From the NCBI RefSeq assembly GCF_000165425.1, contig NW_001799211.1:186001-250000 (forward strand): a stretch of 64,000 bases of DNA, written 5' to 3'. The notes beneath the pieces were generated by a model. The model worked only from the letters and a program-made list of their open reading frames with translations, ran no database searches and had not been told where the DNA came from. Below, piece by piece: positions 35,534 to 45,517 of the stretch. Position 1 is the first letter of the stretch. Every line of letters starts with the position of its first letter. The stretch is from Paramecium tetraurelia (taxonomy: Eukaryota; Ciliophora; Oligohymenophorea; Peniculida; Parameciidae). Position numbers and translations under genes: made by a program.

Positions 35534-36444
35534 ATGCATTAAAATCAGGGGGGAAGAGTTTTTGGAAAGCATCTTGATAATTATGTTGATAAGGCTTTAA
35601 AGGATACAAAAGACAAAAGAAATGGGATAGTTGATGAAATGGGAGGGAAAGAAAATGCAATAAATGATGCTGTTTCGACAAGGGATGGTTTGTTGAAATT
35701 TGATAGTCCTTAACAGGTTTTGCATTATCAACAAGAAATATACGAGTTCCTTCATTAGCGAGAATAAGAGAGTTCTGGATCTAAGTTATCGATTGATTAA
35801 AGGAAAATCAATGAAAAAATGCGAAACACTACAGTACATATAATCGTTAGAAACAGATTAGGTTTGTGATAAAGTAGGCCAAAATGTATAATTTGAAGTC
35901 GGAAACATTATTCCAAACAGTGGATCTGATAGACTAATCAATTCATCATATAAATCCAGAGGCAGAGAGATTGGAGCTCATTGCAATAACATGTTTATTC
36001 ATTGCTACTAAATACGAAGAAATATACCCACCTCCTTTGGGAGCTTTGCTTAGAGGCACAGAATTAAGAGTTAGAGAAGTTATTGAAATGGAAAAGGAAA
36101 TATTATATAAATTAAACTTTAATGTTATTAGTGATAATACATTAATTTGGTTGTAATTGATAGGAGAATTGTTAGGGTGTAATAAAAGATATTTGGATTT
36201 AATAAAACAAAGATCGATGTAAGATATATAAATAAGATAAAGGTATTTGGCAGAACTTAGTTTAAGTAATGATCGATTTCTAAGCATGAAGAAGTCTACA
36301 ATAGCATTGACTATTTTTTTGGCAGTGGAAATGTAGTTTGGATATTAGAAGACATAATTCTAATGGGATCGTTTGTCTCAGCATTCTAAACCTTGCAAAG
36401 ATTCTAAGCCATTAAGATTATTTGCTTATTGCTTAAAAAATTGA
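35534..36444 (+). CDS. Cyclin (A/B-type cyclin box)
   Basis: Cyclins activate CDKs. The start at 35534 gives MHQNQGGRVFGKHLDNYVDK. The cyclin box is clear: INEKMRNTT, then FVIKQAKMYNLKSETLFQTV and DLIDQ, then ERLELIAITCLFIATKYEEI YPPPL (split here for length) and EVIEMEKEILYKLNFNV. A C-terminal cyclin fold follows (LSLSNDRFLSMKKSTIALTI FLAVE). To join MRNTT with the rest the only fitting intron is 17 nt (35834-35850, GTACAT...GTTAG). The stop is TGA 36442-36444. About 297 residues. The conserved Trp after MR is lacking, so it is a divergent member. Confidence 0.82.
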
Positions 36445-36539
36445 TATGATTATTTACTGTATGTTTCTATTTAAGAATAAGATGTGTGTGTAATTGATGC
36501 AGGTATTCAAAATGTATTTTAATATTTAATAATGATATA

Positions 36540-37459
36540 TCATGGTTATTATGATTATTACTATTGGCTTGGTTGTGATCTTGGTTACTGAGATTGAATT
36601 TGTTATGGTTGATGGGATGGCTAATGGGATGGTTGATGGGATGGTTAATGGGATTAGGGTGGTTGTTAAGATGGTTGTTGATGTCTAGCTACAGGAGCAG
36701 GAGGATATTATTGAAGGGGCTAAGCGAATTATGGAGCCATTCTTGATGCAATCAAAGGTTATTGAACATATTGGACTGGTTGTTGTTGAACATATTGGAC
36801 TGGTTGTGGAACATATTGAACAGATTGTTAGACATATGGTTGTTAAACTACAGAAACTGCTTATTGCACATATTGTGTTGGTTATTAGTGAACAACTTAT
36901 CTCTCTACTGGATAGTATTCAACTCTTTCTTAGTATCTATCGACAGGTACATACTCTATTATTTATATATATATATTAAAATTACCGGTAAATTTCTCTT
37001 GGAAAACTTAGGGGATGTATTCTGTTTGATATTCAACAGCATAGTAATCAGTCACTCTGGTTTCTCTTGGAACATAGGAGACTACTTCTTATTCTTCATA
37101 TTCAATGACAGCCTTTTAGTATGGTACATATTCGATTCTGGATTCCCCTTTGATTGATTAGTGCTAAAAATTAATTCAAAATTTACTTAAGCAACTGGAG
37201 CAACTGGTGCAACAGCATATTGCTAAACTGGAACAGAGGCAATAGGAGCAACAGGCACTTGGGCCACTGGTGCATATTAAACTGGAGCCACATAAGATTG
37301 TCTAACTGGAGAAGCTGGATAATATGTTGGTGGCAAGTAGGCATTTGGATATGCTGGGGGTAACACTGCATTTGGGTATGTTGGAGCAGCTGTTCTTGCT
37401 AAGGGTTAAGCAGCTTGAGGTTATTGTTGTGGTTATTAGGATTGTGGGTGATTAGACAT
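36540..37459 (-). CDS. Alveolin-like cortical protein
   Basis: Alveolins are filament proteins under the alveolar sacs of ciliates and their relatives. The start at 37459 gives MSNHPQSQQPQQQPQAAQPL, a Pro/Gln-rich N terminus with YAPVAQVPVAPIASVPV repeats. A 23-nt intron (near 37168-37190) and a 30-nt intron (near 36971-37000) are removed. The core has the Val/Pro/Tyr/Glu periodicity of alveolins: RIEYVPYQKAVIEYEEQEVV, SYVPRETRVTDYYAVEYQTE, YVPVDRYQERVEYYPVERQ. A Gln/Pro/Val-rich tail (VPQPVQYVQ) ends with a PSHQ repeat. It stops at TGA 36540-36542. About 285 residues. Confidence 0.82.
36606..36653 (-). repeat. 12-bp tandem repeat encoding PSHQ
   Basis: Four near-identical 12-bp units (on the minus strand CCATCCCATCAA or with TAA/TAG for the last codon) encode Pro-Ser-His-Gln repeats in the alveolin C terminus. 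Differences fall at the synonymous Gln codon, so the peptide is more uniform than the DNA. Confidence 0.85.
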
Positions 37460-37870
37460 TGTTAATTGTTCAATAAATTCAAAAATTAATATTAAAGGTT
37501 AATTTGACTAATTATTTAAAAAACATAAAATAGCAAGTTCTTGTTTTTGTAACCAAATAATTTATTACAAAGTCATGGGATATTTTAATTCAATAATAAA
37601 AATTGCATCATTTCAAACAAATTAATAGAGTTAGACATATATATTAAATTTATATGAAATCACTCGGATTAGAATTTGCAATTAGTTTCCATTTATAAAC
37701 TTAAAAAGCGATTTAGACAATAAAAACCTTTAGTTAGAGAAATTATATAAATATACGATTGATTATAATGAAATTAACAGAATAAACTAACAGTGCTTTG
37801 GTCGACTAATTGCTATTTTCTTTTGTTCTTATTATTCATTTCTATTTGTTTTGTCTGATTTATTAATTAA
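37460..37870. other. Intergenic between divergent genes
   Basis: About 410 bp, AT-rich, no convincing frame. Likely promoters of alveolin and the VHS-appendage gene. Confidence 0.45.
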
Positions 37871-40269
37871 ATGGAATTATAAACAACATTGCGATCTTAT
37901 TTAAGTTCTTTTGAAACTTATTCTCATGTTAGAGATATAAAATTAAGAGTTTTATATGGTGACAAGTATGTATTGGTTTCACAATAGAATGCATATTAAA
38001 ATAGTTCAATAAAGTTTAGCTGCTTTTCTAGTTGATGAGGAAGAATCGCCAATTTTGAGGCTCTTGGCACTCAAAGTAAGAATCAAACCATAAATTAATT
38101 TATAGTTCAATAAGGAATTAGCCGAGACTTTCAATGAGGATTATATTCATCTGATGTAGAAAATCGTTCTCCCAAAGATGGAATAGATTGCATAATTCAA
38201 AAAGGAGTCACAAGATAGTGACCGTGGGAAATTGTTCTTCTTGGGCAAGCAAAAACCTCATTAAGGTATGTAGAGTACTAAAGTAGTTAAGGCAACCAAG
38301 AATTGCAGGCTTTGGGAGATCAATTCTTCAGAGTGACATTGGAATGTATTAGAATATGGGGAAGATGGTTTCCCTTAGACAAACAACATCACAGACTCAG
38401 TTTGTATAGGGTGGCATATGAGAGATTATACAAAATTGGAGTTCACTTTCCAGAAATCCAATATTTCGATCTTCATTAAGTTCACTCTAATCTGCCTTCA
38501 ACATTTCCTCCTCTCTCGATGGTGCAACAATTAAAGAGAGTCATGAGCATTCATCTTCGTTCTACTACTAAAGAAATCTGTAGATATCTAGAATCTCATT
38601 TACCTGAAGAATATCATCAAACACAATATTCATCATTTGCTGAGTTATTTTAAACCATTGTCAAAAAACATATACTTAACAAAAATAAATAGGCAAGAAT
38701 TGCAAACATATTTTTGGAAAAAGAGTATAAGCTTAGCGAAAGTAAAAAACAAGATGACAAAGAGGAATGGACTCAATTACAAAGACTACAGATTGAAAAT
38801 CAGCAACTTCAATAACTAAACAATATGTATCAATCAAAAATGTAAGAATTATAAAAATAAATTATTCTAACCCAAAATCAAAACACACTTTTGCAATAAT
38901 AGATTTAAGATAAACAGTTGTTAATAGAAAAATTAGAGACTGATTGGAAGAATATTGAAAAAAAGTTTTTGCTTTTGTTTGAAGAATACAAGAAAACCCA
39001 CGATTCCAAAAATCCCTTCGTTCTTGCCTAATTTGAAAAACAAGTAAATATCTGTAATTATATTTAAAGTTGGCAGAATTTAAAATTGAATTTGGTCTCT
39101 CTTATAAGGAAGTTGATTGTTTTAAATTGAGAGCAGAAAATGAATATCTCATTAAGTAATTAGAAGAACAAGAAGACTTATTCAATAAAGTTAAGCATGA
39201 AAAAGAGGTTTTACTCACTGAAAATAGATTACTAATGACTAAATTAAATAATCTATCGTAAAAATCAATTAAAGGAGATAAGTTTGAACCAGAACCCCCA
39301 TAAGATGTAGGAGAACTTAAATTTTACAAACAAAAGTCCAATTTAGTATAATATGAATAAATAATGATCTCATAAAAGTAATAAATAACTCAATTAAAAA
39401 ATCAACTACTTTAAATGAATGATAAGAAAAATAGTGTCACAAGTCAAACATGGGGAATTAGTACTAAGTCTAATTCAAGGAGAAACATCAATATACTATA
39501 AGCTGATAATATTTAATCATCAAAACAATGCGAGGTGTAAAATCGCCCTTATAGATAGTCTAAGATTATTATGCCTCCTATTATAGATTATGACCCTACT
39601 ATATTTGCTATTAATCCTAGTATTTTTAATACTAGATTTAGATAGGCTTGCTTTACATCGAAATCTATAATCCATTAAGATGACAAAATATAAATCAATA
39701 CAACTACTTAATTAAAGATACAAGTGCTGTTTGTAACACTTACAATATAAAATAAATCGTCAATGAAATTAAATAATTTAAGTCTAAAACTATAAAACAC
39801 AGAATAATTGTATGTTAAAGTCTTAAATAATATTAATCGAGTCATGAATCCTGAGGAAAGTTAAATAATTTAAATTTAAATTGAAATAAAAGAAATACCA
39901 TTTTCAATTTTAGAAGCCTAACTCATTTACATGGATAAAATCATTGAATTCGGCATACCTTGCACAATCAATAAATTTTTAAATTACAGTACTTGTTAAC
40001 AATTACCAGCAACTTATTTCTATTAATGTAAGCCTTTTCTAACTGGATTCCAGAGTTCCATTCCTAATCTTTTGTAAGAATTTGAGATAGTTAGCCAATC
40101 TGAAAACGAAGTATCTATGTTAGCATAGGTAGAATATTAAAAAGAAGAATATGAAATTATGATATCATGCAGAAAATCAATGATGTCAATAAAAATTAAT
40201 GGTGGTTATAATGATAGACTTATTAAGACAATCATATCCACTTACTAAGGTTTATTTTTGAAAAGGTGA
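37871..40269 (+). CDS. VHS-like domain, coiled coil and alpha-adaptin-like appendage
   Basis: The start at 37871 gives MELQTTLRSYLSSFETYSHV. After short introns (22, 30, 26 nt near 37970, 38072, 38267) the first 190 residues read as a VHS/ENTH-type superhelix: ILRLLALK, NEDYIHLMQKIVLPKMEQIA, ALGDQFFRVTLECIRIWGRW and YERLYKIGVHFPEIQYFDLH. The next 300 residues are coiled coil. A 26-nt intron lies near 39043. The last 200 residues resemble an adaptin appendage: a beta-sandwich (QVLFVTLTIQNKSSMKLNNL, IIQIQIEIKEIPFSILEAQL) and a platform (PCTINKFLNYSTCQQLPATY). It ends ISTYQGLFLKR. It is probably a clathrin/endosome adaptor. The appendage match is by layout. Confidence 0.72.
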
Positions 40270-40311
40270 ATTATTTATAAATTTATATTTATAGATATTT
40301 TTATTCTAATT

Positions 40312-41010
40312 TCATAAATCTTTTTTAAGCTCATACAAAAATGGTTTATTCTAAATTTTGAATTTCTCATCCATAATTGAGCAGTTAATAAACTTAATTG
40401 CATCGACTCCATACCCTCCGTCCTCATCATATTATCCATAAGACTCATGAATTCCACCAAAAACATGAAGTTTTGGTTTGATCTTCTTAACCTTTTCTAT
40501 TAAATATTTATCTCCCACTCTCTGCCCATTGCTAAGTTTGTCTCCATAAAAATATGGAGGTCCATGAGTAATAACAACATCAGATCCTTCTTCAATTTGA
40601 TCCCAAAACTATTAACTACTTCCTTCTATCTAAAATGCCCAATCACAAAATTCCTAAGTGTATGGACTACCCCAAAATTTAAATCCTTCTATTGTAACAG
40701 ATGAGTTTATTAGCAAATGACAACATTCTTTTAGTTCTTAAACCAACTATTCTGGATTAAAGTTGCTGTATCTATGAAATTTCTTCTTCAATACTGGGTA
40801 TTTTTATGTGTCCAATGTAATATCGTGATTACCAGGTACGACGATCTTATGTTTATGGGGTTATGCTTTTAACCATGATATAAAATCTTTGATTTCTTGT
40901 TCATGTCCCCAATTAGTAAAGTCTCCACAATGAATAAGCACATCGCCATGTTAAACATCCACGAATTTGGAGTGAGTCTCACTTAAACATACTAATGTCA
41001 ATTATTTCAT
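40312..41010 (-). CDS. Calcineurin-like metallophosphoesterase (MPPED-like)
   Basis: A single exon of 232 residues starts at 41010 (MKQLTLVCLSETHSKFVDVQ). Metal-binding motifs of the superfamily are present: GDVLIHCGDFTNWGHEQE (GD-x-TN), VVPGNHDITLDT (GNHD), VVITHGPPYFYGD and HVFGGIHESYG. The first motif is SETHS where family members have SDTHS, so a Glu replaces the usual metal-binding Asp. The third motif has GGIHE in place of GHIHE. The overall match is to the MPPED1/2 (239FB) group of cyclic-nucleotide-type phosphodiesterases. Activity may be weak; the physiological substrate is unknown. Confidence 0.9.
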
Positions 41011-41071
41011 TTTATAAAATATATTAAAATTCACTTTTCATAATCAAAGTCATATATTCAATAATTTTTAT

Positions 41072-41977
41072 TCATTTCTCGTCTTTAAGAAACTTTAAAC
41101 ATAAATCTAAATGGAAACTATCCTACTCTTAAGGATACTATCTTTTAACTTCCTTTAAAACTTAATCTAAAGGATATTGATCTGATGGTAGTCTTGATGT
41201 AAGAGATAGCATACTCAATCCTGCACTAGAATATTCAGGGTGACCTTGAAATGCCAAAATCCTTTCATCCTTAGAAATCATGACTTCATTCTATATATAT
41301 ATATTTATAGTAGATTTACTTTGCAAGAATCGCTAGAAGAAACTAATACTAAAAAATCTGGATGCTTTGTAATCTCATCACCATGAGCTTAATTTATTAT
41401 TGTTCTCTCCTTCAATTGCATTCCTTAGAATAATTTGAATTATTTCATCACATTGATCTTATGGTCTAAGGGAGAGTTTCCGAAGACAAAAATATTTTTC
41501 ATCCCTTCCACAATCCCTCCTAATGCCACAGTAAGTATCTAAAAGCCAAAGCAAATTCCAAGTATCTTAACTTTTGGATTGGTTTCATAAGCTTTTTTTA
41601 ATATCAGTTTAACATCTTCTATCCATTGATAATGATCATAGACAGATATTCTATTACCAGGCATAATAATAGCATCAGCCCTTTTAATTATATCATCACT
41701 AGGATAATGTCCTTAGGCTACGTTATATTGATTCCAATTATCATATCGTCTACGAAATATCCCATTATAAATAGAGACTGTATCTAAGACAAAGCCTGAT
41801 GCATCATAAAACTTAGATTGTTTGGTTTTGAAATTAAAATGAAGAACAATTCTACCATCCACTCTTAAGTATTCATTATTTAGTAAAGCTTTTTGTAAAT
41901 CTGTATACTTTTCTTTTCCTTCTTCGAATTGCAAGTTTTACTCTAGTTCTTGTACATTGACTTATCTATAAATTCAT
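41072..41977 (-). CDS. Class I glutamine amidotransferase-like protein
   Basis: A GATase domain releases ammonia from glutamine or hydrolyses gamma-glutamyl bonds. The nucleophile is in VKILGICFGFQILTVALGG, and the His-Glu pair of the triad is in FQGHPEYSSAGL. Other landmarks are ADAIIMPGNRISVYD and TIINQAHGDEI. A 29-nt intron (near 41295-41323) is removed. The 3' end is TGA 41072-41074. The 5' end is uncertain: the frame with LQFEEGKEKYTDLQKALLNN reaches back to about 41934, and the ATG at 41977 needs a 19-nt intron. It resembles GMP-synthase-like and gamma-glutamyl-peptidase GATases. No synthetase partner domain is fused. Confidence 0.82.
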
Positions 41978-42054
41978 TAATCTTATATATATACTTAATT
42001 GTTAGACCCTAATGTGAAGTGATGTAATCAATGTCATTTTATTATTGTAAAACT

Positions 42055-42438
42055 ATGATGTAATAAAAGTTTTCTTCTTTGTCATCATTCCACAATGGGC
42101 AACTATTGAAAAATTAAGTCCAAAGTGGGGCCTAAACATTTCTTTTGTGTCTAAGTAATTCCTAGGATTTGAATTTATTTATACTTTCTCCTATTAAGAA
42201 CTTTGACTCCATAACTATTTTTCTTTGTAATTGTAATTATCAAAATCGACCATATCTATATACTCTTTCGTACAGAATGAAAATTTCTATAGTTCAATGT
42301 TTTTCAATGAATCCAAGATTATTTTGGGTCCAGCTATTGAGGCACTTAGGAAATCCTCTTTTGTAATTTCGGTCTTAGGAAGAGAGAAGGGATGTTAAGG
42401 GGTGTTTTGAAACAGTAAGACCTATTTCTAATTGTTGA
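42055..42438 (+). CDS. Possible short protein
   Basis: A TGA-free frame of 127 codons starts at 42055 (MMQQKFSSLSSFHNGQLLKN) and ends at 42438. The composition (Leu, Ser, Asn, Phe) is not typical of the Lys/Glu-rich proteins of this genome. With TGA as the only stop such frames can occur by chance. Listed as tentative. Confidence 0.25.
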
Positions 42439-42599
42439 CTTGAGTCAGAAAAACTAAGTAAAGAGATTTCATTCTTAATTCCAAAAATTAATAATAAAGT
42501 GTGTCAATTAAGTTGTAAGAAATTAAAAATGTTTGTTATTAACAGATAATATAAAATTGGTAACAAGTATTGAAAATGCCATAAATTAATTTAATTGAA

Positions 42600-43627
42600 A
42601 TGCATAAGAAGATTGAAATAAGATTGTGCTCGATTTCATATTTCTATAATGTCCAATAATAAAATAATTATCTTTTATTTGATTTTTCTCTTCCAGACAA
42701 GTAAACCGAACTCATATTTTTAGTAACAAATAATACAAGGCAATAAAAGTTGATTAAAATAAATTGAAAGATGCAACTAAATTAGACCAGGCCCTTGATA
42801 TTACGTAAATACATTTAACATATAATAGACTTGAACAAAATAAACTGTTAGAAAAGAAAAGAAGAGCCTATAATTTTATTCTTCCATTTAAACAATCCAA
42901 TTACATCACTACTAAGTTGACTTAATTAGTGACGTAGTCAGATGGCTTATCTTTAAATTTAGAGTCTGATAATTTTTTTGATATTCTACTGGAATACAAG
43001 AACTTAGATAAGTTGATTATTAATGATAGCATAGTGGAAAATTTGAAAATTTTTCATTATCTTTTGTGTAAGGAATTGGTTAGAGAAATATATATTATAT
43101 GTGATTCCTAAGAAAATTTAGTTTCTCGTTATCCTTTTTGTTATTAGAACTTTGAATTCAGTTTACCCAACGAGATAATCGAGAATTAACTTTACTTAGG
43201 TAATAGTAATCATGCCAACAATCTCAAGGCTTTGAATCTTTTAGGAATTACTCACGTTGTTAATTGTGCCAAAGAAATACCAAATTATTTCAGTGATGTC
43301 TAATAAGAGAATAAGGATTCCATTAAATACTTCTAGGTTCCTGTTTTGGACTTAGAGGAAGAACCAATTTCTGATCATTTTGACGAGGCTTACATTTTTA
43401 TGAATGAGGCAATGAATAATAAAGAAAATAAGGTAAATATATCATTCTATAATTATTAGATCCTGGTTCATTGTGCTTAAGGAAAAAGTAGATCAGCAAC
43501 AATTGTATTAATGTTCTTAATGAGAAATAAACAATGGACTTTTGATCAAGCTTATGAACATGCCAAGAAAAGAAGGGAAATTATTTCCATAAATGATGGC
43601 TTTTAATTTCAACTATTACAGATTTGA
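42600..43627 (+). CDS. Dual-specificity protein phosphatase
   Basis: The catalytic domain is clear: ENQLYLGNSNHANNLKALNL, GITHVVNCAKEIPNYFSDV, VPVLDLEEEPISDHFDEAYI and the signature ILVHCAQGKSRSATIVLMFL (HCx5R). A 27-nt intron (near 43432-43458) lies just before the signature. The N-terminal part (LPFKQSNYITTKLTQLVTQS; NLVSRYPFCYQNFEFSLP) may be an inactive rhodanese-like domain, as in MAP-kinase phosphatases. The 5' end is tentative: ATG 42600 begins MHKKIEIRLCSISYFYNV, and the join to SNKQYKAIKVDQNKLKDATK was not fixed. The stop is TGA 43625-43627. Confidence 0.85.
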
Positions 43628-43808
43628 GTTATCAAAAGGAATTATCTCAATATTGTTAACAGTTTGTGTGAGATTATAATATTAATCAACCAATTAATTT
43701 ACTGATTAAATTTTAGTATAGAGAAGCGAAGGCATTAAATTTCTTTATTTCGTCCATCTGTTTGTTCCTCTTACTATTTTCTTAGTTCTTATGCGCTAAC
43801 TAAATAGT

Positions 43809-45429
43809 TCAATAGCCAAAATACCAATATTATATTTTTCTATTCTAGTTTTTAATTATACTTCCAACAAAATGTTGTATTCTTTCTTATAAGTTTAATT
43901 CAAGCCTCTATTATAATCTGATCTCAATCTATTAATCTAATGGCAGTTTGTATTTATTCATATTTTCAGCTTTGCTTGACTTTTACTTTTAATAATTCCA
44001 AGATCATCATTAACTAAGGGATTAGTCTTATATTTACTATCATGATAAATGTCTTTAGGGTGAATTTTCTTATTATTTAAATAATCAAAGCATTTGCTTT
44101 CAGTCCTAACTAGAATTTAATATAGAACACTACATGAATGCTTAGGAGTATAAACTTAAAAATCGAATTCTTATTATGATAATATATCTTTAAGTAACCT
44201 CATTCCATTTATTTTGAGACAGGATAATTCAGAGTTTTCCAAAGAGATTGACATTTTTCTTGATCCTTCAGAACTTAAATGGACTCGAGGTGATTAAGAG
44301 AGATCTATTAAATCTATTAAGTTCTCCTGACATTACTTAATGTCAATGGGTATCTGAAAGTTCATTTTACTTAACAAAGCATTATTAACAGTTTCAGCAT
44401 AATTTCTAGAAAAATGTTTATTTAAATATATTTTCACAGTATCACAACTCAATTTTCTTAATGGAGAATCTTCAATTTCAAAATCGTAAGTAATGCTCCT
44501 TTCATGATAAAAAGAGGCCTATGTTAATTAGAGGTTGTAAATACTTTTTCTATATTTCCCATATAAAAGTGACAAATCCCCGTTTTTTAATGAACCAAAT
44601 TCTCAATCTCCAAATTATTATTTAGCCAAGCATATTGTAAGCATTTCTTTAAGAATTTCACTGCAATTTCATAGGATTAATATGTAACAGCACAATTCGA
44701 TAGGCCAATAAAAGCCTTCATTTTATGAAAATCATATATCTATTTTGAGTGATTGCATAATCACCTAGTTTAATTGTACAAATGTATTGACAATTCAATT
44801 TAACCGCAGTTCTCTAAAGCTTGAGCACAGAACAATAAAATCTCTACCACAACCAAACTAATTTTAGTTCCAATAGCCATTTCGATGAGATCTTAGACTA
44901 AATCTATAGTTTATTGGTTCTACTTGAATTTAATGAGATCAATAAGTTATTTCTCTTTACTCAATAACATTCGAAGGAACTTTTGGAGCAAAGGATTCTT
45001 GATGGATTTAATTTTGAGCATGAGCACTTATTGTCTAATAGCAGGATCATATTTCATTTTCTTTTAACTTCTGTAGTTTATAAATTATCAGAAGTGACAA
45101 CACTAACTTCTGCGAACTCTTGGAAACACTATAAATAAAGGAAATTTATATATATTCATGTGGCTAGGTACTTTGATAGGCTAATAATTGTAAAAATAAT
45201 TTTACATCTTGACATCGGTTTCACTTTTAGGATCAATTCTGATTCTGAGATTGGTTACTTTATTGAAATTAGTTTCTGAAACTTAAGTCTTAATCACTTC
45301 ATCTTCTCTGGTGGAAAAGTTAGTTAGTTTTGTATTATGTATGCATAGTGGTGCCGGTTTATATTCGTTCCACGGGAACATCGGAGATTCTGCAATGATG
45401 AGTTTCACTTTAGAATTTGAATTAGGCAT
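43809..45429 (-). CDS. Helical-repeat (TPR-like) protein
   Basis: The start at 45429 gives MPNSNSKVKLIIAESPMFPW. After several introns (33 nt near 45195, then one joining to MKYDPAIRQQVLMLKIKSIK, 25 nt near 44745, 26 nt near 44535) the middle is helical: VVEILLFCAQALENCGQIEL, IYDFHKMKAFIGLSNCAVTY, EIAVKFLKKCLQYAWL, KTGICHFYMGNIEK. It resembles TPR arrays. The simple frame ends at TGA 43958. A 29-nt intron ending AAG near 44000 would instead give SKAENMNKYKLPLDQQIEIR and a stop at 43809, which looks better. It is probably a structural or ciliary scaffold. Confidence 0.65.
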
Positions 45430-45517
45430 CACTCTTCAATCTAGTGATTGATTGTGGAGATTGACGAGATTTAAGAGCTGAATTAATATACCTTTTCCTC
45501 TTATTGTAATATAATAA

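Noticed and set aside
43958-43960. TGA followed by about 80 open codons in the same frame, considered as readthrough
   Set aside because: A 29-nt intron ending AAG just upstream gives a better C terminus with a stop at 43809; readthrough is not required.
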